Part shown: piece after piece, positions 36,861 through 46,036 of the stretch | Layout of the letters: every line of letters starts with the position of its first letter | Numbering within the stretch: position 1 is the stretch's first letter | Origin: DASTFP01 sp963744345 | GTDB lineage: Bacteria; Verrucomicrobiota; Verrucomicrobiia; Chthoniobacterales; Terrimicrobiaceae | Direction of reading: 5' to 3' | DNA length: 64,000 nucleotides | NCBI GenBank assembly: GCA_963744345.1 | Contig: CAVUTD010000021.1 | Span: forward strand, 1-64,000 | The notes under the pieces: model-generated | Database searches by the model: none | Told to the model about the DNA's origin: nothing | The model's input: the letters and a program-made list of their open reading frames with translations, nothing else | Position numbers and translations under genes: made by a program

Positions 36861-37109
36861 CGTCGTAGTTCCCCGCGCTGTTTGGACCAACGAGCATCAA
36901 CTGCATTTCGTTGCGAGTATCTCTCTCCAAATTGCCACCTGGGCCTCGCGCCACCGCGGGTTCGAATCCCAGTCTGCGTTGATCAATGGATATAGCAACA
37001 TCCGACTGTAAATGGTCGGCACCAGCGCCCTGTAAATTGAGTGACAGCCGACAAAAGGTTTACATTCGGCACCTCTTGACCCATGGTGAGTATAACCAAG
37101 GGAACAGAA

Positions 37110-37361
37110 ATGAGCGCAGGTGAAGGCAACGACATTCTGGCCGAGACTCAATTGCCAGCGCCAAGGACTGTCGCCGATTACTACCACCTTCGGGAGTTGC
37201 TCGAAGCCTTGATCGCCAAGGTGGGCGACGACGAGAATCATCCACAGGCGGCGTTCTTGGACCGGCTAGGGGAATTGATTGAGGAATACGAAGCTTCCCA
37301 TGTCCCGGAGATTTTAGAAGCCGCAGCGGCATCTCGCCACCAGTTCAAGCCGGCGTCGTAA
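37110..37361 (+). CDS. Small acidic protein, HigA antitoxin N-domain-like
   Basis: 83 residues from ATG 37110 (AGGGAACAG upstream; in-frame ATG at 37083). TVADYYHLRELLEALIAKVG and LDRLGELIEEYEASHVPEIL resemble the helical N-terminal dimerisation segment of HigA-type antitoxins (ADY...LIEEYEAKHYPI) but no helix-turn-helix follows and no toxin gene is adjacent. It may be an orphan antitoxin-like protein. Confidence 0.55.
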   Translation: MSAGEGNDILAETQLPAPRTVADYYHLRELLEALIAKVGDDENHPQAAFLDRLGELIEEYEASHVPEILEAAAASRHQFKPAS

Positions 37362-37505
37362 GAGCCTGCCGACACGGCGTTCGCCCCACGGTCGCGATGT
37401 TGTTACATGGGCGGACCTCTAGTATTAGGTTGCGCTTGGATTCGTCCGTTGAAGACGATTGCGGGTAGCGCACATCTCGGAGCCAGTTACGCTGCGGGGT
37501 GGCTA

Positions 37506-37640
37506 TTAGGTCAGATCTTTAATTATGACTCGAAGGTCGGCCGCCAGGCCCGCGTCGGGATGAACCCAGCAGATGGCCGATTCGCCGGCGATCACGCCCG
37601 GCAGGCCCGAACTGTAGGCTTCTTTGACCTCGTCGCTCAT
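37506..37640 (-). pseudogene. 5' stub of a citrate synthase gene
   Basis: MSDEVKEAYSSGLPGVIAGE, then SAICWVHPDAGL is the conserved N terminus of bacterial citrate synthases (GLEGVVAGESAIS...GEAGLRYRGY). The frame then loses similarity (AADLRVII) and stops at 37506. Only about 32 family residues survive. Confidence 0.5.
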
Positions 37641-37945
37641 GAGACACTCCCTGCGGGAACGTCGCCCCTGAATGGATTATCGCCAAGTAGTTCATGAGCG
37701 ATTAGATCCCTCTATCGCGTCAAAGCTCGTGACCGAGTTTTCGATCATGATGATCGCGAAGATCCACAAACATCGGAAGTGCGAGACCGTAAGCACGGCG
37801 TAAAGTCTCACACCATGAAATTGATCGAAGCTCGCGTCCCTGCCGGCCAGGTGAGGCGGGAGGGCAACTCCCCGCCAACGTCGAGGTTTGCGAAGCACCT
37901 GAAGCGCTACACGGGTGACGAAGTTTCTCCAATAGTATCCGCAAA
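37641..37945. other. Intergenic region with one unassigned small frame
   Basis: Contains a 44-codon plus-strand frame at 37815-37949 (MKLIEARVPAGQVRREGNSP) that ends on the ATGA of an upstream in-frame start of the TolB-like gene. No family recognised; it may be part of the leader. Confidence 0.3.
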
Positions 37946-37978
37946 ATGAAAGGAGCAGGCCTCATCGGCAGTGACACC

Positions 37979-39091
37979 ATGCAACTTCACGCGGTTTTCA
38001 TCTTGGCGATTTTCGCATTGCCGGGACTTCTCCGCGCCGGTTCGGCTGCGGAGGAGGCTCGATTTATTTCCAACCCGCGCCAGTTGATCTACGAGGGCAA
38101 GCGCAGCGGCGAAGGCTATTTCTCAAAGGACGGCAAGATGCTCATTTTCCAGAGTGAGCGCGAAGAGGGAAATCCGTTTTACCAAATTTATCTGCTGGAC
38201 CTCGAAACAGGGGATGTTCGTCGAGTCTCTTCCGGCGTCGGTAAGACCACCTGCGGCTTTCTTCGACCCGAGCGCGCGGAGGCGATTTTCGCCTCAACGC
38301 ATCTTGACCACAAAGCAATGGAAAAGCAGCGCATCGAACTGGAGTTCCGCGCCTCGGGCAAGCAGCGCCGATACGCGTGGGATTACGATGAAAGCATGGA
38401 TATTTTCGCAGCGGCGCTCGAGGGCGGAGCAACACACCGTCTGACGGATGTGCCCGGCTATGACGCGGAGGGCTCTTTTTCTCCCGACGGAAGACAAATC
38501 GTCTTTACCAGCCTGCGCGACGCCTTTCCCCTGGAGAAGCTATCGCCGGAAGACCGAAAGCGGTTTGAGACCGATCCGGCCTACTTTGGAGAAATCTATC
38601 TTATGAATGCCGATGGCTCTGACCAACGCCGGCTTACTCAGGCGCCGGGATACGATGGCGGCCCTTTTTTTTCTCCCGATGGCCAGCGCATCATCTGGCG
38701 GCGTTTCGATGCGAGCGGAATAAACGCCGACATCTACACCATGAAGACGCATGGCTCTGATGTGCGGCGTGTGACCGATTTCGAGTCAATTTCCTGGGCA
38801 CCGTTTTACCATCCGTCGGGCGAATATGTGATCTTTACGTCTAACAGACTCGGGTTCTCGAACTTCGAGTTGTTCATCGTCGATGTCGAAGGAAAGCGCG
38901 AACCGATCCGCGTCACTTTCACTGATGGCTTTGACGGCTTGCCGGTTTTCGCGCCGGACGGGCGCAAGCTCAGTTGGGCCTCCGGACGGACGGAAGACGG
39001 CAGCGCGCAAATTTTCATCGCCGACTGGAACCATGAAGCGGCCCAAGGGGAGCTTGCCCAAGCTCCCCTCCGAGGCGCGGCCAGCCGCTGA
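37979..39091 (+). CDS. Exported TolB-like/PD40 beta-propeller protein
   Basis: A signal peptide (MQLHAVFILAIFALPGLLRA) is followed by repeated TolB-type blades: FSKDGKMLIFQSEREEGNPF, GSFSPDGRQIVFTSLRDAFP, GPFFSPDGQRIIWRRFDASG, FYHPSGEYVIFTSNRLGFSN and FAPDGRKLSWASGRTEDGSA. These PD40 repeats make a six-bladed propeller that binds peptides or ligands in the periplasm. ATG 37979 gives the cleanest signal peptide; ATG 37946 would add 11 residues. It ends 4 bases before the M28 peptidase start. In Bacteria such TolB-like proteins are often paired with M28 peptidases, suggesting joint protein degradation. Confidence 0.87.
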   Translation: MQLHAVFILAIFALPGLLRAGSAAEEARFISNPRQLIYEGKRSGEGYFSKDGKMLIFQSEREEGNPFYQIYLLDLETGDVRRVSSGVGKTTCGFLRPERAEAIFASTHLDHKAMEKQRIELEFRASGKQRRYAWDYDESMDIFAAALEGGATHRLTDVPGYDAEGSFSPDGRQIVFTSLRDAFPLEKLSPEDRKRFETDPAYFGEIYLMNADGSDQRRLTQAPGYDGGPFFSPDGQRIIWRRFDASGINADIYTMKTHGSDVRRVTDFESISWAPFYHPSGEYVIFTSNRLGFSNFELFIVDVEGKREPIRVTFTDGFDGLPVFAPDGRKLSWASGRTEDGSAQIFIADWNHEAAQGELAQAPLRGAASR

Positions 39092-39095
39092 TCCC

Positions 39096-40956
39096 ATGAA
39101 TAACAGCCGACCCGCGGTGGCATTTCTGATCCTGTGGGCATCGCTCGCGCTGCTCTCCGGTCGCGAACCCGACCGCACGTCCGCCCCGGCTTCGGCGGTC
39201 GACCTTCGCCGCACGGTGGAGTTTCTCGCCTCAGAAGATTTGGCCGGCCGCATGACCGGTAGTGAAGGATCTCGCGGGGCAGCAGACTACCTCGCCGCTC
39301 AACTGGAAAGAGCTGGGCTTCAGCCCGGGGGCGATAAGGGGACATTTTTCCAGGAGTTCGAGTTTTCGAAGGGCGTGCGTGTCTTGCCGGAAGAGAACTC
39401 GCTGCACCTTCAAACCAAGGAGCGCGAGGCTTCCGTCTTCATCCTGGAAAAAGACTTCCTTCCGCTAGCCTTTAGCGGGAATGGCTCGGTGAGCTGGAGA
39501 GGTCGTCTTTGCCGGATACGGTCTTCGTGTTCCCGGAAAGGAGGGCAAAGGATACGATTCTTATGCGGGACTCGATGTAAAGGACAAGATCGTCCTGGTC
39601 TTTCGCTATGTGCCCGAGGATGTCTCTCCGGAACGCCGCGCCGACCTCAACCGTTACGCCGGATTGCGCTACAAAGCACTCATTGCCCGGGAGCATGGAG
39701 CCAAGGCACTGCTCGTCGTTACAGGTCCAAATTCGCCTGGAGCCGGCGAACTGGTTTCGATCGCCTCCGATGCCGGAATGACCGACTCAGCGATTCCTGC
39801 CGCCTCGATCTCGCTTGGCACAGCTGAGGCTCTGTTCGCCGCCGCGGGGAAGAACCTCAAGGTCATCCAATCCCAATTGGACAGCGAAAATCCCCATGCG
39901 GAGAGCGGGTTTGTTCTTCCCGATGCGACTGTCAAGCTGACCACGGCAGTTGAGCGCGTTCGCAGCACGGACCGCAACGTGATTGGCATTTTGCCTCCCT
40001 CCGATTCAATGGCGGGAGAGCCGCCGCAATATATCCTCGTGGGCGCTCATTATGACCACCTCGGCCACGGCGAAGTCGGAGCCATGAAACGGAAAGGGGA
40101 GGAGACCGCCATTCATTATGGCGCCGATGATAATGCGTCGGGCGCGGCGGTCGTTCTCGCGATAGCTCAAAAAATCGCCGAACAGCGCAAAGACAACTCT
40201 GGCCAGGAGCGCGGAATGATCTTCGCCTTCTGGTCTGGGGAGGAAATCGGCCTCATCGGCTCATCCTTTTACGCCGAACACCCTAAAGTCGCCCTCAAGC
40301 AAATCGCTGCTTACATGAACTTCGACATGGTCGGCCATCTGCGCGATAACAGACTCAACGTCCAGGGCGTCGGATCTTCGTCAGGTTGGAAGAAACTTCT
40401 CGAAAAACGCAACGTCGCGGCGGGCTTTCACCTTATGTTACAGGACGATCCCTATTTGCCGACCGACAGCACGGCCTTCTATCTCAAGGAAATTCCCTTC
40501 ATCAATTTCTTCACCGGTTCTCATGAGGATTATCACCGGCCCACGGACACGGCAGACACTCTGAACTACGAGGGATTGGAGCGGATCACTCATTTCGCCT
40601 GTGTCTTGGCTTCCGATCTCGCTGGCGCAACGACCAGACCAGATTTTGTGAAAGTCGAACGAAGCAGTCCGGGCGGAATGAGAGACAACCTGCGCGTCTA
40701 CATTGGCTCCATCCCGGATTACACCACCGAAATTTCAGGGGTAAAACTCGCGGGAGTCCGCGGCGATAGCCCCGCCGATCGGGCAGGCCTTAAAGCCGGG
40801 GATGTGATTGTAGAATTCGCCGGACAGAAGATCACGAACATCTACGATTACACCTACGCTCTGGACGCGGCCAAAATCGGCCAAGCGGTCAAAGTTGTCG
40901 TCCAGCGCAATGGCCATCCGCAGACTCTAAGTGTCATTCCGGAAGCGAGGAAATGA
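39096..40956 (+). CDS. Exported M28-family metallopeptidase with C-terminal PDZ domain, frameshifted
   Basis: An N-terminal hydrophobic segment (AVAFLILWASLALLSG) precedes a domain starting RRTVEFLASEDLAGRMTGSE. The frame slips at about 39495-39505 and resumes VVFAGYGLRVPGKEGKGYDS. A PA-type insert follows, then the di-zinc core: GAHYDHLGHGE, YGADDNASGAAVVL, WSGEEIGLIGSSFYA, NFDMVGHLRD and GSHEDYHRPTDTAD. A PDZ domain closes it (GVRGDSPADRAGLKAGDVIV). All five metal ligands are present. About 620 residues when joined. It probably trims peptides in the periplasm, together with the TolB-like protein just upstream. Confidence 0.9.
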
Positions 40957-41222
40957 TGCCGCTGGCTTCCGGTGCGAACGATTAGCGGTCTCCGCGGATC
41001 TATCTTGTTCAGTGCTGGGACGTAGTTTTAGTCAAAAGGCTTTCTGGAGATGAAGGGGGGAGGTGGCTGGTTTAGCCCTATAAGATACATCTTCCCCTTG
41101 TGAGCCAGCAGATGATGGCGACTGTCCAGACGGTGAAAGGTCCTCATCGCGGACGACTGCGGCAGTGATCAACGGTTGGATCGCGCAACACTTCCAGGCT
41201 TATGAGTGATTACGCGCGCAAG
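40957..41222. other. Intergenic region between convergent genes
   Basis: No coding content or recognised structure in this stretch downstream of the peptidase. The hairpin at 41223-41246 follows. Confidence 0.4.
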
Positions 41223-41246
41223 GGCCGGCGTCTACGGACGCCGGCC
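41223..41246 (-). terminator. GC-rich hairpin downstream of manganese catalase
   Basis: GGCCGGCGTC (41223-41232) and GACGCCGGCC (41237-41246) form a perfect 10-bp stem with a TACG tetraloop, 15 bases after the catalase stop. The T-run expected of an intrinsic terminator is weak, but position and stability fit transcription termination. Confidence 0.65.
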
Positions 41247-41260
41247 CCGGTTCTGAGCGT

Positions 41261-42193
41261 TTAGAGATTCTTCGCCTTTTTGTAGAGTTGCTGGGCGATT
41301 TCCATGACCTCTTCCGGCGCGTAGTTTGGAGCGAAACTTGCGGCAATGCCAGCTAGATTGGCCAGGTTGCCGCCCCCGGGAGGCGCGTCGATGAACTCGA
41401 GCTGATTACTTGGTCCGACGCCCTCGACGTAAACCTCAGGAGCCGTGCCGGACCAGAGCGTGGCAGATTCCTTGTAGTCTTCGGGCGAGAACCGGTAGAG
41501 CTTCAGATGAAGGCCCTGTTCCATAAACTTGCGCGCCTCCGGAAAAACCGCGTTGCCGATATTTGGAATCGGCAGCAGGTCGCTCATCTTCACACCAGTC
41601 AGAGACTCGATGGCCCGGGCGTAGGCCAACGCATGGACACCGCCACGAACAAAAAGATATCCCAACATGGTGCGCGCCGCAGGATTGTCCGTCATCTCGT
41701 AAACCCGAAGCTTTTGCGTGCGCGCGCCGTTCTCGAGGAAAAAATTGTGCAAAAGGTCCAGGATCAGGTTGCCCGAGGAAAAGACATAGTCGCCGGTCCA
41801 GCCCATTCCGCGTGAATCCACGGGAACGGCGGTCTGCGCCGAGGCGATGTAGTGGCCGCCGAAAATGCCACCGGGCAAACTTTTCCACGGAGCGTCTCCG
41901 GGCTTGACTGAGTCGTCGAAGTCGGTGCGTGGACCGTTCAGACATGAGTTGATGGCTGCGGAAACAATCTCAATGTGCCCGCCTTCCTCGGCCGCAATAT
42001 TTGAGATCAAAGCGTAGAAGGGCCGGATCTTTTCGCGTCCCCGCATCGCAAACGACTGGTAGGTGTAGTTCATCAGCGTGGACATTTCTCCAAAACGTCC
42101 TCCCAGGAGCTCCTGGACATTCTTGGCAGCGACAGGATCGATTTCGGGCGAGGCGGGCAATTCAACAGGCAATTTGTCAATGCGTAAAAACAT
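41261..42193 (-). CDS. Manganese catalase (non-haem)
   Basis: 310 residues from ATG 42193. The di-manganese ligand motifs are present: FGEMSTLMNYTYQSFAMRG (Glu36), NIAAEEGGHIEIVSAAINSC (Glu and His), FFLENGARTQKLRVYEMTDN (Glu) and GGVHALAYARAIESLTGV (His). The protein disproportionates hydrogen peroxide in the cytoplasm. An in-frame start at 42283 would add 30 residues and run into the divergent promoter region, so it was not used. It lies back to back with an OxyR gene, which very probably controls it. Confidence 0.95.
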   Translation of the reverse strand: MFLRIDKLPVELPASPEIDPVAAKNVQELLGGRFGEMSTLMNYTYQSFAMRGREKIRPFYALISNIAAEEGGHIEIVSAAINSCLNGPRTDFDDSVKPGDAPWKSLPGGIFGGHYIASAQTAVPVDSRGMGWTGDYVFSSGNLILDLLHNFFLENGARTQKLRVYEMTDNPAARTMLGYLFVRGGVHALAYARAIESLTGVKMSDLLPIPNIGNAVFPEARKFMEQGLHLKLYRFSPEDYKESATLWSGTAPEVYVEGVGPSNQLEFIDAPPGGGNLANLAGIAASFAPNYAPEEVMEIAQQLYKKAKNL

Positions 42194-42324
42194 AATATTG
42201 GTTCGATGGTTTTTGTGTTGCGGCTGGCCGCCGGAGAGTCTGGTTGATTCTCGGCCATCCAACCGTGCCCCTTGACAGTACAATTCTGCTTCCCATAGAG
42301 AAATACTTAGTTCTTATTCGAGCT

Positions 42325-42339
42325 ATAGGAAAAACCTAT
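42325..42339. promoter_or_regulatory. OxyR-type half operator ATAG-N7-CTAT
   Basis: ATAGGAAAAACCTAT at 42325-42339 matches one tetranucleotide pair of the OxyR consensus (ATAG-N7-CTAT) and overlaps the oxyR start codon. A second ATAG with a weaker partner lies at 42295-42309. Distance between the two is 30, not the ideal 22, so the upstream half is less sure. It fits autoregulation and divergent control of the catalase gene. Confidence 0.65.
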
Positions 42340-43240
42340 GGAGATTCACCAGCTAAGGTATTTCGTGGCCCTGGCCGAGGAGGGCAGCTTTTCGCGCGCG
42401 GCCGAGCGCATGCGTATCGCCCAACCCTCGCTCAGTCAGCAGATTCAAAAACTCGAGGGAGAGATGAATCAGCAGCTCTTCGACCGGCTCGCTCGCGGGA
42501 TAACGCCGACCGCAGCGGGGGCGAGCCTTTTGCCTCTGGCGCGAAAGATTCTCAATGATGTGGGGGATGCCCGGCGCTGCGTCGAGGAACGCGTTGGCGC
42601 GATCGCCGGGATTGTGAGAGCCGGCATTATTCCGACGATCGCGCCCTATATCATCGGGCCTTTGCTCTCCGACTTTCGGCGGCAGTATCCGCAGGCCGCA
42701 GTTCATGTTGTGGAGGATGTAACGGAAAATTTGGTTCGCCTGCTGGACGTCGGCGAGCTTGACGTCGCCGTGGTCTCGACCTGCCGAAGCGCACCCGGCT
42801 TGCAACGGGAGTTGTGGACACGCGAGCCGCTTCTGGTCGCTCTTCCGAAAGAGCACCGCCTGGCTCGGCGGCGGCGGGTGACCTGGCGCGATCTCTCGGC
42901 TGAAACATTCTTGACCCTGCAGGAGTCTCATTGCCTTTCACGTCAGATCAGTCAGTGGTGCCGGCAGCACGCTATCCGGCCGCAAAGGCCACTGCCCCTC
43001 GTGCAGCTTTCTACCATACTGGCGATGGTCGCCTCTCACCAGGGGATCTCGTTGGTTCCGGCTCTTGCGAAAAGTCAAGAGACCTGGCCGCGGTGCACCT
43101 TCCTCGCACTGCAAGGCTCGGCTCCCTCGCGCGAGATTAACGCGGTGCGCAATGCAGCTCGATACCGGAGCAAATCGTGCGCAGCTTTCATGGACCTCGG
43201 CCAGAAAGTGGTGCGACGGCTGATCGCGTCGGCGGAATGA
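42338..43240 (+). CDS. oxyR: LysR-family peroxide sensor OxyR
   Basis: 300 residues. LysR helix-turn-helix: FVALAEEGSFSRAAERMRIA then QPSLSQQIQKLEGEM. The regulatory domain has the redox segment LQESHCLSRQISQWC, with cysteines at residues 199 and 208. Those are the very positions of the peroxide-sensing pair in E. coli OxyR (GHCLRDQAMGFC). Oxidation to a disulfide would activate transcription. It is divergent from manganese catalase with 144 bases between starts. Called OxyR from the Cys pair, the operator and the neighbour. Confidence 0.92.
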   Translation: MEIHQLRYFVALAEEGSFSRAAERMRIAQPSLSQQIQKLEGEMNQQLFDRLARGITPTAAGASLLPLARKILNDVGDARRCVEERVGAIAGIVRAGIIPTIAPYIIGPLLSDFRRQYPQAAVHVVEDVTENLVRLLDVGELDVAVVSTCRSAPGLQRELWTREPLLVALPKEHRLARRRRVTWRDLSAETFLTLQESHCLSRQISQWCRQHAIRPQRPLPLVQLSTILAMVASHQGISLVPALAKSQETWPRCTFLALQGSAPSREINAVRNAARYRSKSCAAFMDLGQKVVRRLIASAE

Positions 43241-43683
43241 GCGGGTATGGAGAGAGCTATTCTTGAGAATGAGTGTCCGACGATTCGGCATCGACGGCAC
43301 GATCTTCCTCCTCTATCGCGTCGGTTCCCAAGGGATCGAGTATGGGTCGTTGTCCGTTTCTGCATCCGTTGTGTTGGTGCCTTTGGGTTCATCCCGCAGG
43401 CTCGCGAATTTCCTTTTTCCTTGTGTCAGTATCGGCCGTTGCTTTCTTCCTGCTTGCTGGTGCTGGAGGCCGAACTCGCAAGGCTGCAAAACTTATTCGT
43501 TAAATAGCGGCGGTTCCACAAGTCTCGGTTGAAAATCCAGCAAAGCATGTTGGGTAAGAAGCAGGAAGCTGTTGATCGTTAGTCAGTCCCTGATCGGGCG
43601 AGGATCAAGAGTGACCGGACAACGACCTTTTCTCGGACAACGATTCGCTCATGAGAATAAAATGCAGAGCTCTTCCTTATGTG
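43241..43683. other. Intergenic region, no gene seen
   Basis: About 440 bases between oxyR and the uvsE 3' end. Several short open frames overlap one another but none has family features or a ribosome-binding site. Confidence 0.45.
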
Positions 43684-44733
43684 TTAGAGCAACGCTCCGA
43701 TGCTCTCCTCCTCCAGGGTAATTTCTCCCTCTTGCGGCTGCTCAACGATTGCCGCTTTGATTCCGAAGTGCGCGGCCACGTCGGGAGCGATCCGCGCGAT
43801 ATCAGAGCGAAGACGCAGCAGCGCGAGGTCTTTCGCCTTTGCCTCAAGCATCACGTCAAACTTAATGCCGTCGAGCTGGCGCATCATCGTCACAAACTCG
43901 AATGGGTTGTTGTAGTCGGCATGGCCGGTGAGCAGGGGCGGGAGCAGAACGGCTTCGCGCCTCTTGGTTTTGCGGTTCTTGCGCTTCATCATCCGCATCT
44001 CGGTGCGTGGCGAGGAAAAGTGCAGCTTCGGCCGAACACCCGCGGGCCAGGTATCCACGAACTTTTCGACGGTCTCGCGGAGCTCGAGCCGTTCCGGGTT
44101 TAAACACCAAAAGTGCTGATGGTCGAAAATCAGTGGCACCCCGCAAAGCCGATGCACCTCCAGGACGTCAGCCGCGCTGAACGAAATGTCGTCGTGTTCG
44201 AGCACGAGCCGACTGCGCGCCACGTTCGACAGCTTTTTCTCGAAAGTGCGCGCCCAGCGTTCGCGCGCGGCGACACGATCGCCATAGGCGCCGCCGACGT
44301 GCACCACCACGACCGCCTCAGGCCCAAGCTCCATACAGTCGAGCATTTGCGCCTGGCTCTCGATGTCGTGAACACTCTGCGCCGTCAGCTTTGCGTCCGC
44401 GCTATTAAGGATGATGTATTGCGAGGGGTGAAAAGAAAGTCGCAGATTCTGCGCGCGAGCGGTGGCGCCCAGATCGCGCAATTCAGCCGCGCATTCGGCG
44501 ATCTGGTTCCGGAACTGCGGCATGTCCGGATGCGTGAGGTAGGGCGCCAGGTCGGACGAGAGGCGATACATGGTAACGTTCCGTTCTTTTAGATAAGCGA
44601 AAATCTGGCGCACATAGCCGAGTGAAACACGCAGGTGGGGACTCTGCTGCCAGCGGCGCGTATCGTTGCTTTTCAGACCCGCCCGGCCGAGCACCTTTAC
44701 CGGAAAGCCAAGCCGCAAGGGCGCAGCGCTCAA
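43684..44733 (-). CDS. uvsE: UV damage endonuclease
   Basis: 349 residues. TIM-barrel UVDE with LRLGFPVKVLGRAGLKSNDT at the start and metal-site motifs LSFHPSQYIILNSAD, VVHVGGAYGDRVAARERW, LVLEHDDISFSAADVLEVHR, LIFDHQHFWCLNPE, KLHFSSPRTEM, TGHADYNNPFEF and DVMLEAKAKDLALL. It nicks 5' of UV photoproducts, starting an alternative excision repair. The TTG at 44733 is taken as start because it overlaps the stop of the DHH gene (TTGA) and begins the family's conserved sequence 6 codons later. It is the second gene of a minus-strand pair. Confidence 0.9.
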   Translation of the reverse strand: MSAAPLRLGFPVKVLGRAGLKSNDTRRWQQSPHLRVSLGYVRQIFAYLKERNVTMYRLSSDLAPYLTHPDMPQFRNQIAECAAELRDLGATARAQNLRLSFHPSQYIILNSADAKLTAQSVHDIESQAQMLDCMELGPEAVVVVHVGGAYGDRVAARERWARTFEKKLSNVARSRLVLEHDDISFSAADVLEVHRLCGVPLIFDHQHFWCLNPERLELRETVEKFVDTWPAGVRPKLHFSSPRTEMRMMKRKNRKTKRREAVLLPPLLTGHADYNNPFEFVTMMRQLDGIKFDVMLEAKAKDLALLRLRSDIARIAPDVAAHFGIKAAIVEQPQEGEITLEEESIGALL

Positions 44734-45788
44734 GCCGCCACCTCCTGGCCGAAGCCCAGCGCGGCAGTCCACGCATTCCACACGGCCACTGGCAACGAAC
44801 CGCCCGCTGCCTGCGGGTGGCCACGACCATAGTTCTCGCCTGGATTAGCCGGCGCATGATCGCGGAGAAATGCGATGAGGTCCGTGCCTTTGCCGCAGCG
44901 TCCGCTAAAGTGGACAAAGCCGCCGCGGTATCCGCTGTTGGCGCAGAAGACGATGTACTTGGGTAGACGCGTTCGCCAGATTTGCGCAATAAGGGGGTGG
45001 ATCTGACACGGTGTGTGGATGCGCAGAATCGCCAGGGGTCCACTGAATTTCGGCGCCGCGCGCTTCGCTTCAGTGAATGCGCGATGCACCTCCGCCTGCG
45101 CCTGGCGCAAGGACAACGCTTCTGGTGAATCGCCGCGCGAAATTTCCTTCGGCGATGTTGCACGCAGCAACAGATCGAGTGCCGGCCCTGCGTTACCGCT
45201 CGAGGATCGGCGCGCTGCATTCAGTAGAGTGGTGGCCTTCCGGAGCACGGTGAGGCCGTAGCTGCTTTTTGCCGAAGCGAGCTCTGGAAACGGCGCGCGT
45301 TCTCCGATGTCGCTGAGCAGCGAAATTGCGGCCATCCATTCGAGATCATGCACGTCGCCAATCCTGCTCGCACACCAGAACGCAATGAGGCCAGACGTCG
45401 GGCACGGCTCCAGGCCGAAGCCGGTTATCACGACGTCATCAGATGGCGCATCGGAGAAGTGATGATGGTCGACAAAGCATGTCGGCACTCCATCGGCGAC
45501 CGGCCGCCCGCGCACGCCGAGATCACAGACAATGAGTGCACCCGACCCGGTTGCATTCACGCGATCGCGAACCGTATCGCTCCACGCATTCTCGAATTTT
45601 TCTGTCACGATCATCGCCACCTCGCGCCCCGCCCGCTTTAGCGCACGGTGGAGGATCGCTCCCGCCGAGATCCCGTCCGCATCGCTGTGACAAAGCACAC
45701 CGATCGTGGCACTGAGGGGAACGCAGCCGAGCCACGCCGCGAACTTTTCGCCAGCGATCTGAGACGTCAGTTCAGGCGTAATTATCAT
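44730..45788 (-). CDS. DHH-family phosphoesterase (RecJ-like single-strand exonuclease)
   Basis: 352 residues. Motif I is VLCHSDADGISAGAILHRAL, motif III is FVDHHHFSD, and the C-terminal DHHA1 domain ends GRGHPQAAGGSLP, the standard nucleic-acid-binding GGxHxxAxG-type block. It is shorter than RecJ (about 570) and lacks the OB fold, resembling archaeal or NrnA-like enzymes. It probably degrades single-stranded DNA or short oligonucleotides. Translation is coupled by TTGA to uvsE, a strong hint that both act in the same repair path. ATG 45788 chosen; an upstream in-frame start at 45884 overlaps the divergent gene. Confidence 0.88.
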   Translation of the reverse strand: MIITPELTSQIAGEKFAAWLGCVPLSATIGVLCHSDADGISAGAILHRALKRAGREVAMIVTEKFENAWSDTVRDRVNATGSGALIVCDLGVRGRPVADGVPTCFVDHHHFSDAPSDDVVITGFGLEPCPTSGLIAFWCASRIGDVHDLEWMAAISLLSDIGERAPFPELASAKSSYGLTVLRKATTLLNAARRSSSGNAGPALDLLLRATSPKEISRGDSPEALSLRQAQAEVHRAFTEAKRAAPKFSGPLAILRIHTPCQIHPLIAQIWRTRLPKYIVFCANSGYRGGFVHFSGRCGKGTDLIAFLRDHAPANPGENYGRGHPQAAGGSLPVAVWNAWTAALGFGQEVAA

Positions 45789-45874
45789 CGCGTAGCGATA
45801 CGTTCGCCACTGCACCGTCGGATTCGCAGGCTCGAACGAAGCCTCCGAGCCGATTAACAACAAATTTTCAAAGC

Positions 45875-46036
45875 ATGCACGCAAAAAAAGGTCTTTACGC
45901 CAACATTAACGCCAAACGGAAACGCATCGCCAAAGGGAGCGGCGAAAAGATGCGCCAACCCGGCGAGAAAGGAGCTCCGAGCAAGAAGGACTTCGAAGAG
46001 TCCGCCAAAACCGCGAAGGCTTCCAAGCGTGCCTGA
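45875..46036 (+). CDS. Small basic conserved protein (53 aa)
   Basis: 53 residues starting MHAKKGLYANINAKRKRIAK, then GSGEKMRQPGEKGAPSK. Lys/Arg-rich, no hydrophobic segment, likely nucleic-acid-binding or intrinsically disordered. I recognise the pattern KKGLYANINAKRKRI from small hypothetical proteins in many bacteria. Its stop overlaps the GTG start of the Fpg-family gene by 8 bases, so the two are co-translated, and it is divergent (86 bp) from the DHH-uvsE pair. Confidence 0.8.
   Translation: MHAKKGLYANINAKRKRIAKGSGEKMRQPGEKGAPSKKDFEESAKTAKASKRA

Noticed and set aside
36955..36985. tRNA-like T-arm (cgcgggttcgaatcccag)
   Set aside because: The bases look like a T-stem/loop, but the stem pairs imperfectly and no acceptor, D-arm or anticodon arm can be placed upstream.
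43247..43532. Three overlapping plus-strand frames after oxyR
   Set aside because: Mutually overlapping, no start signals, atypical composition; treated as non-coding.
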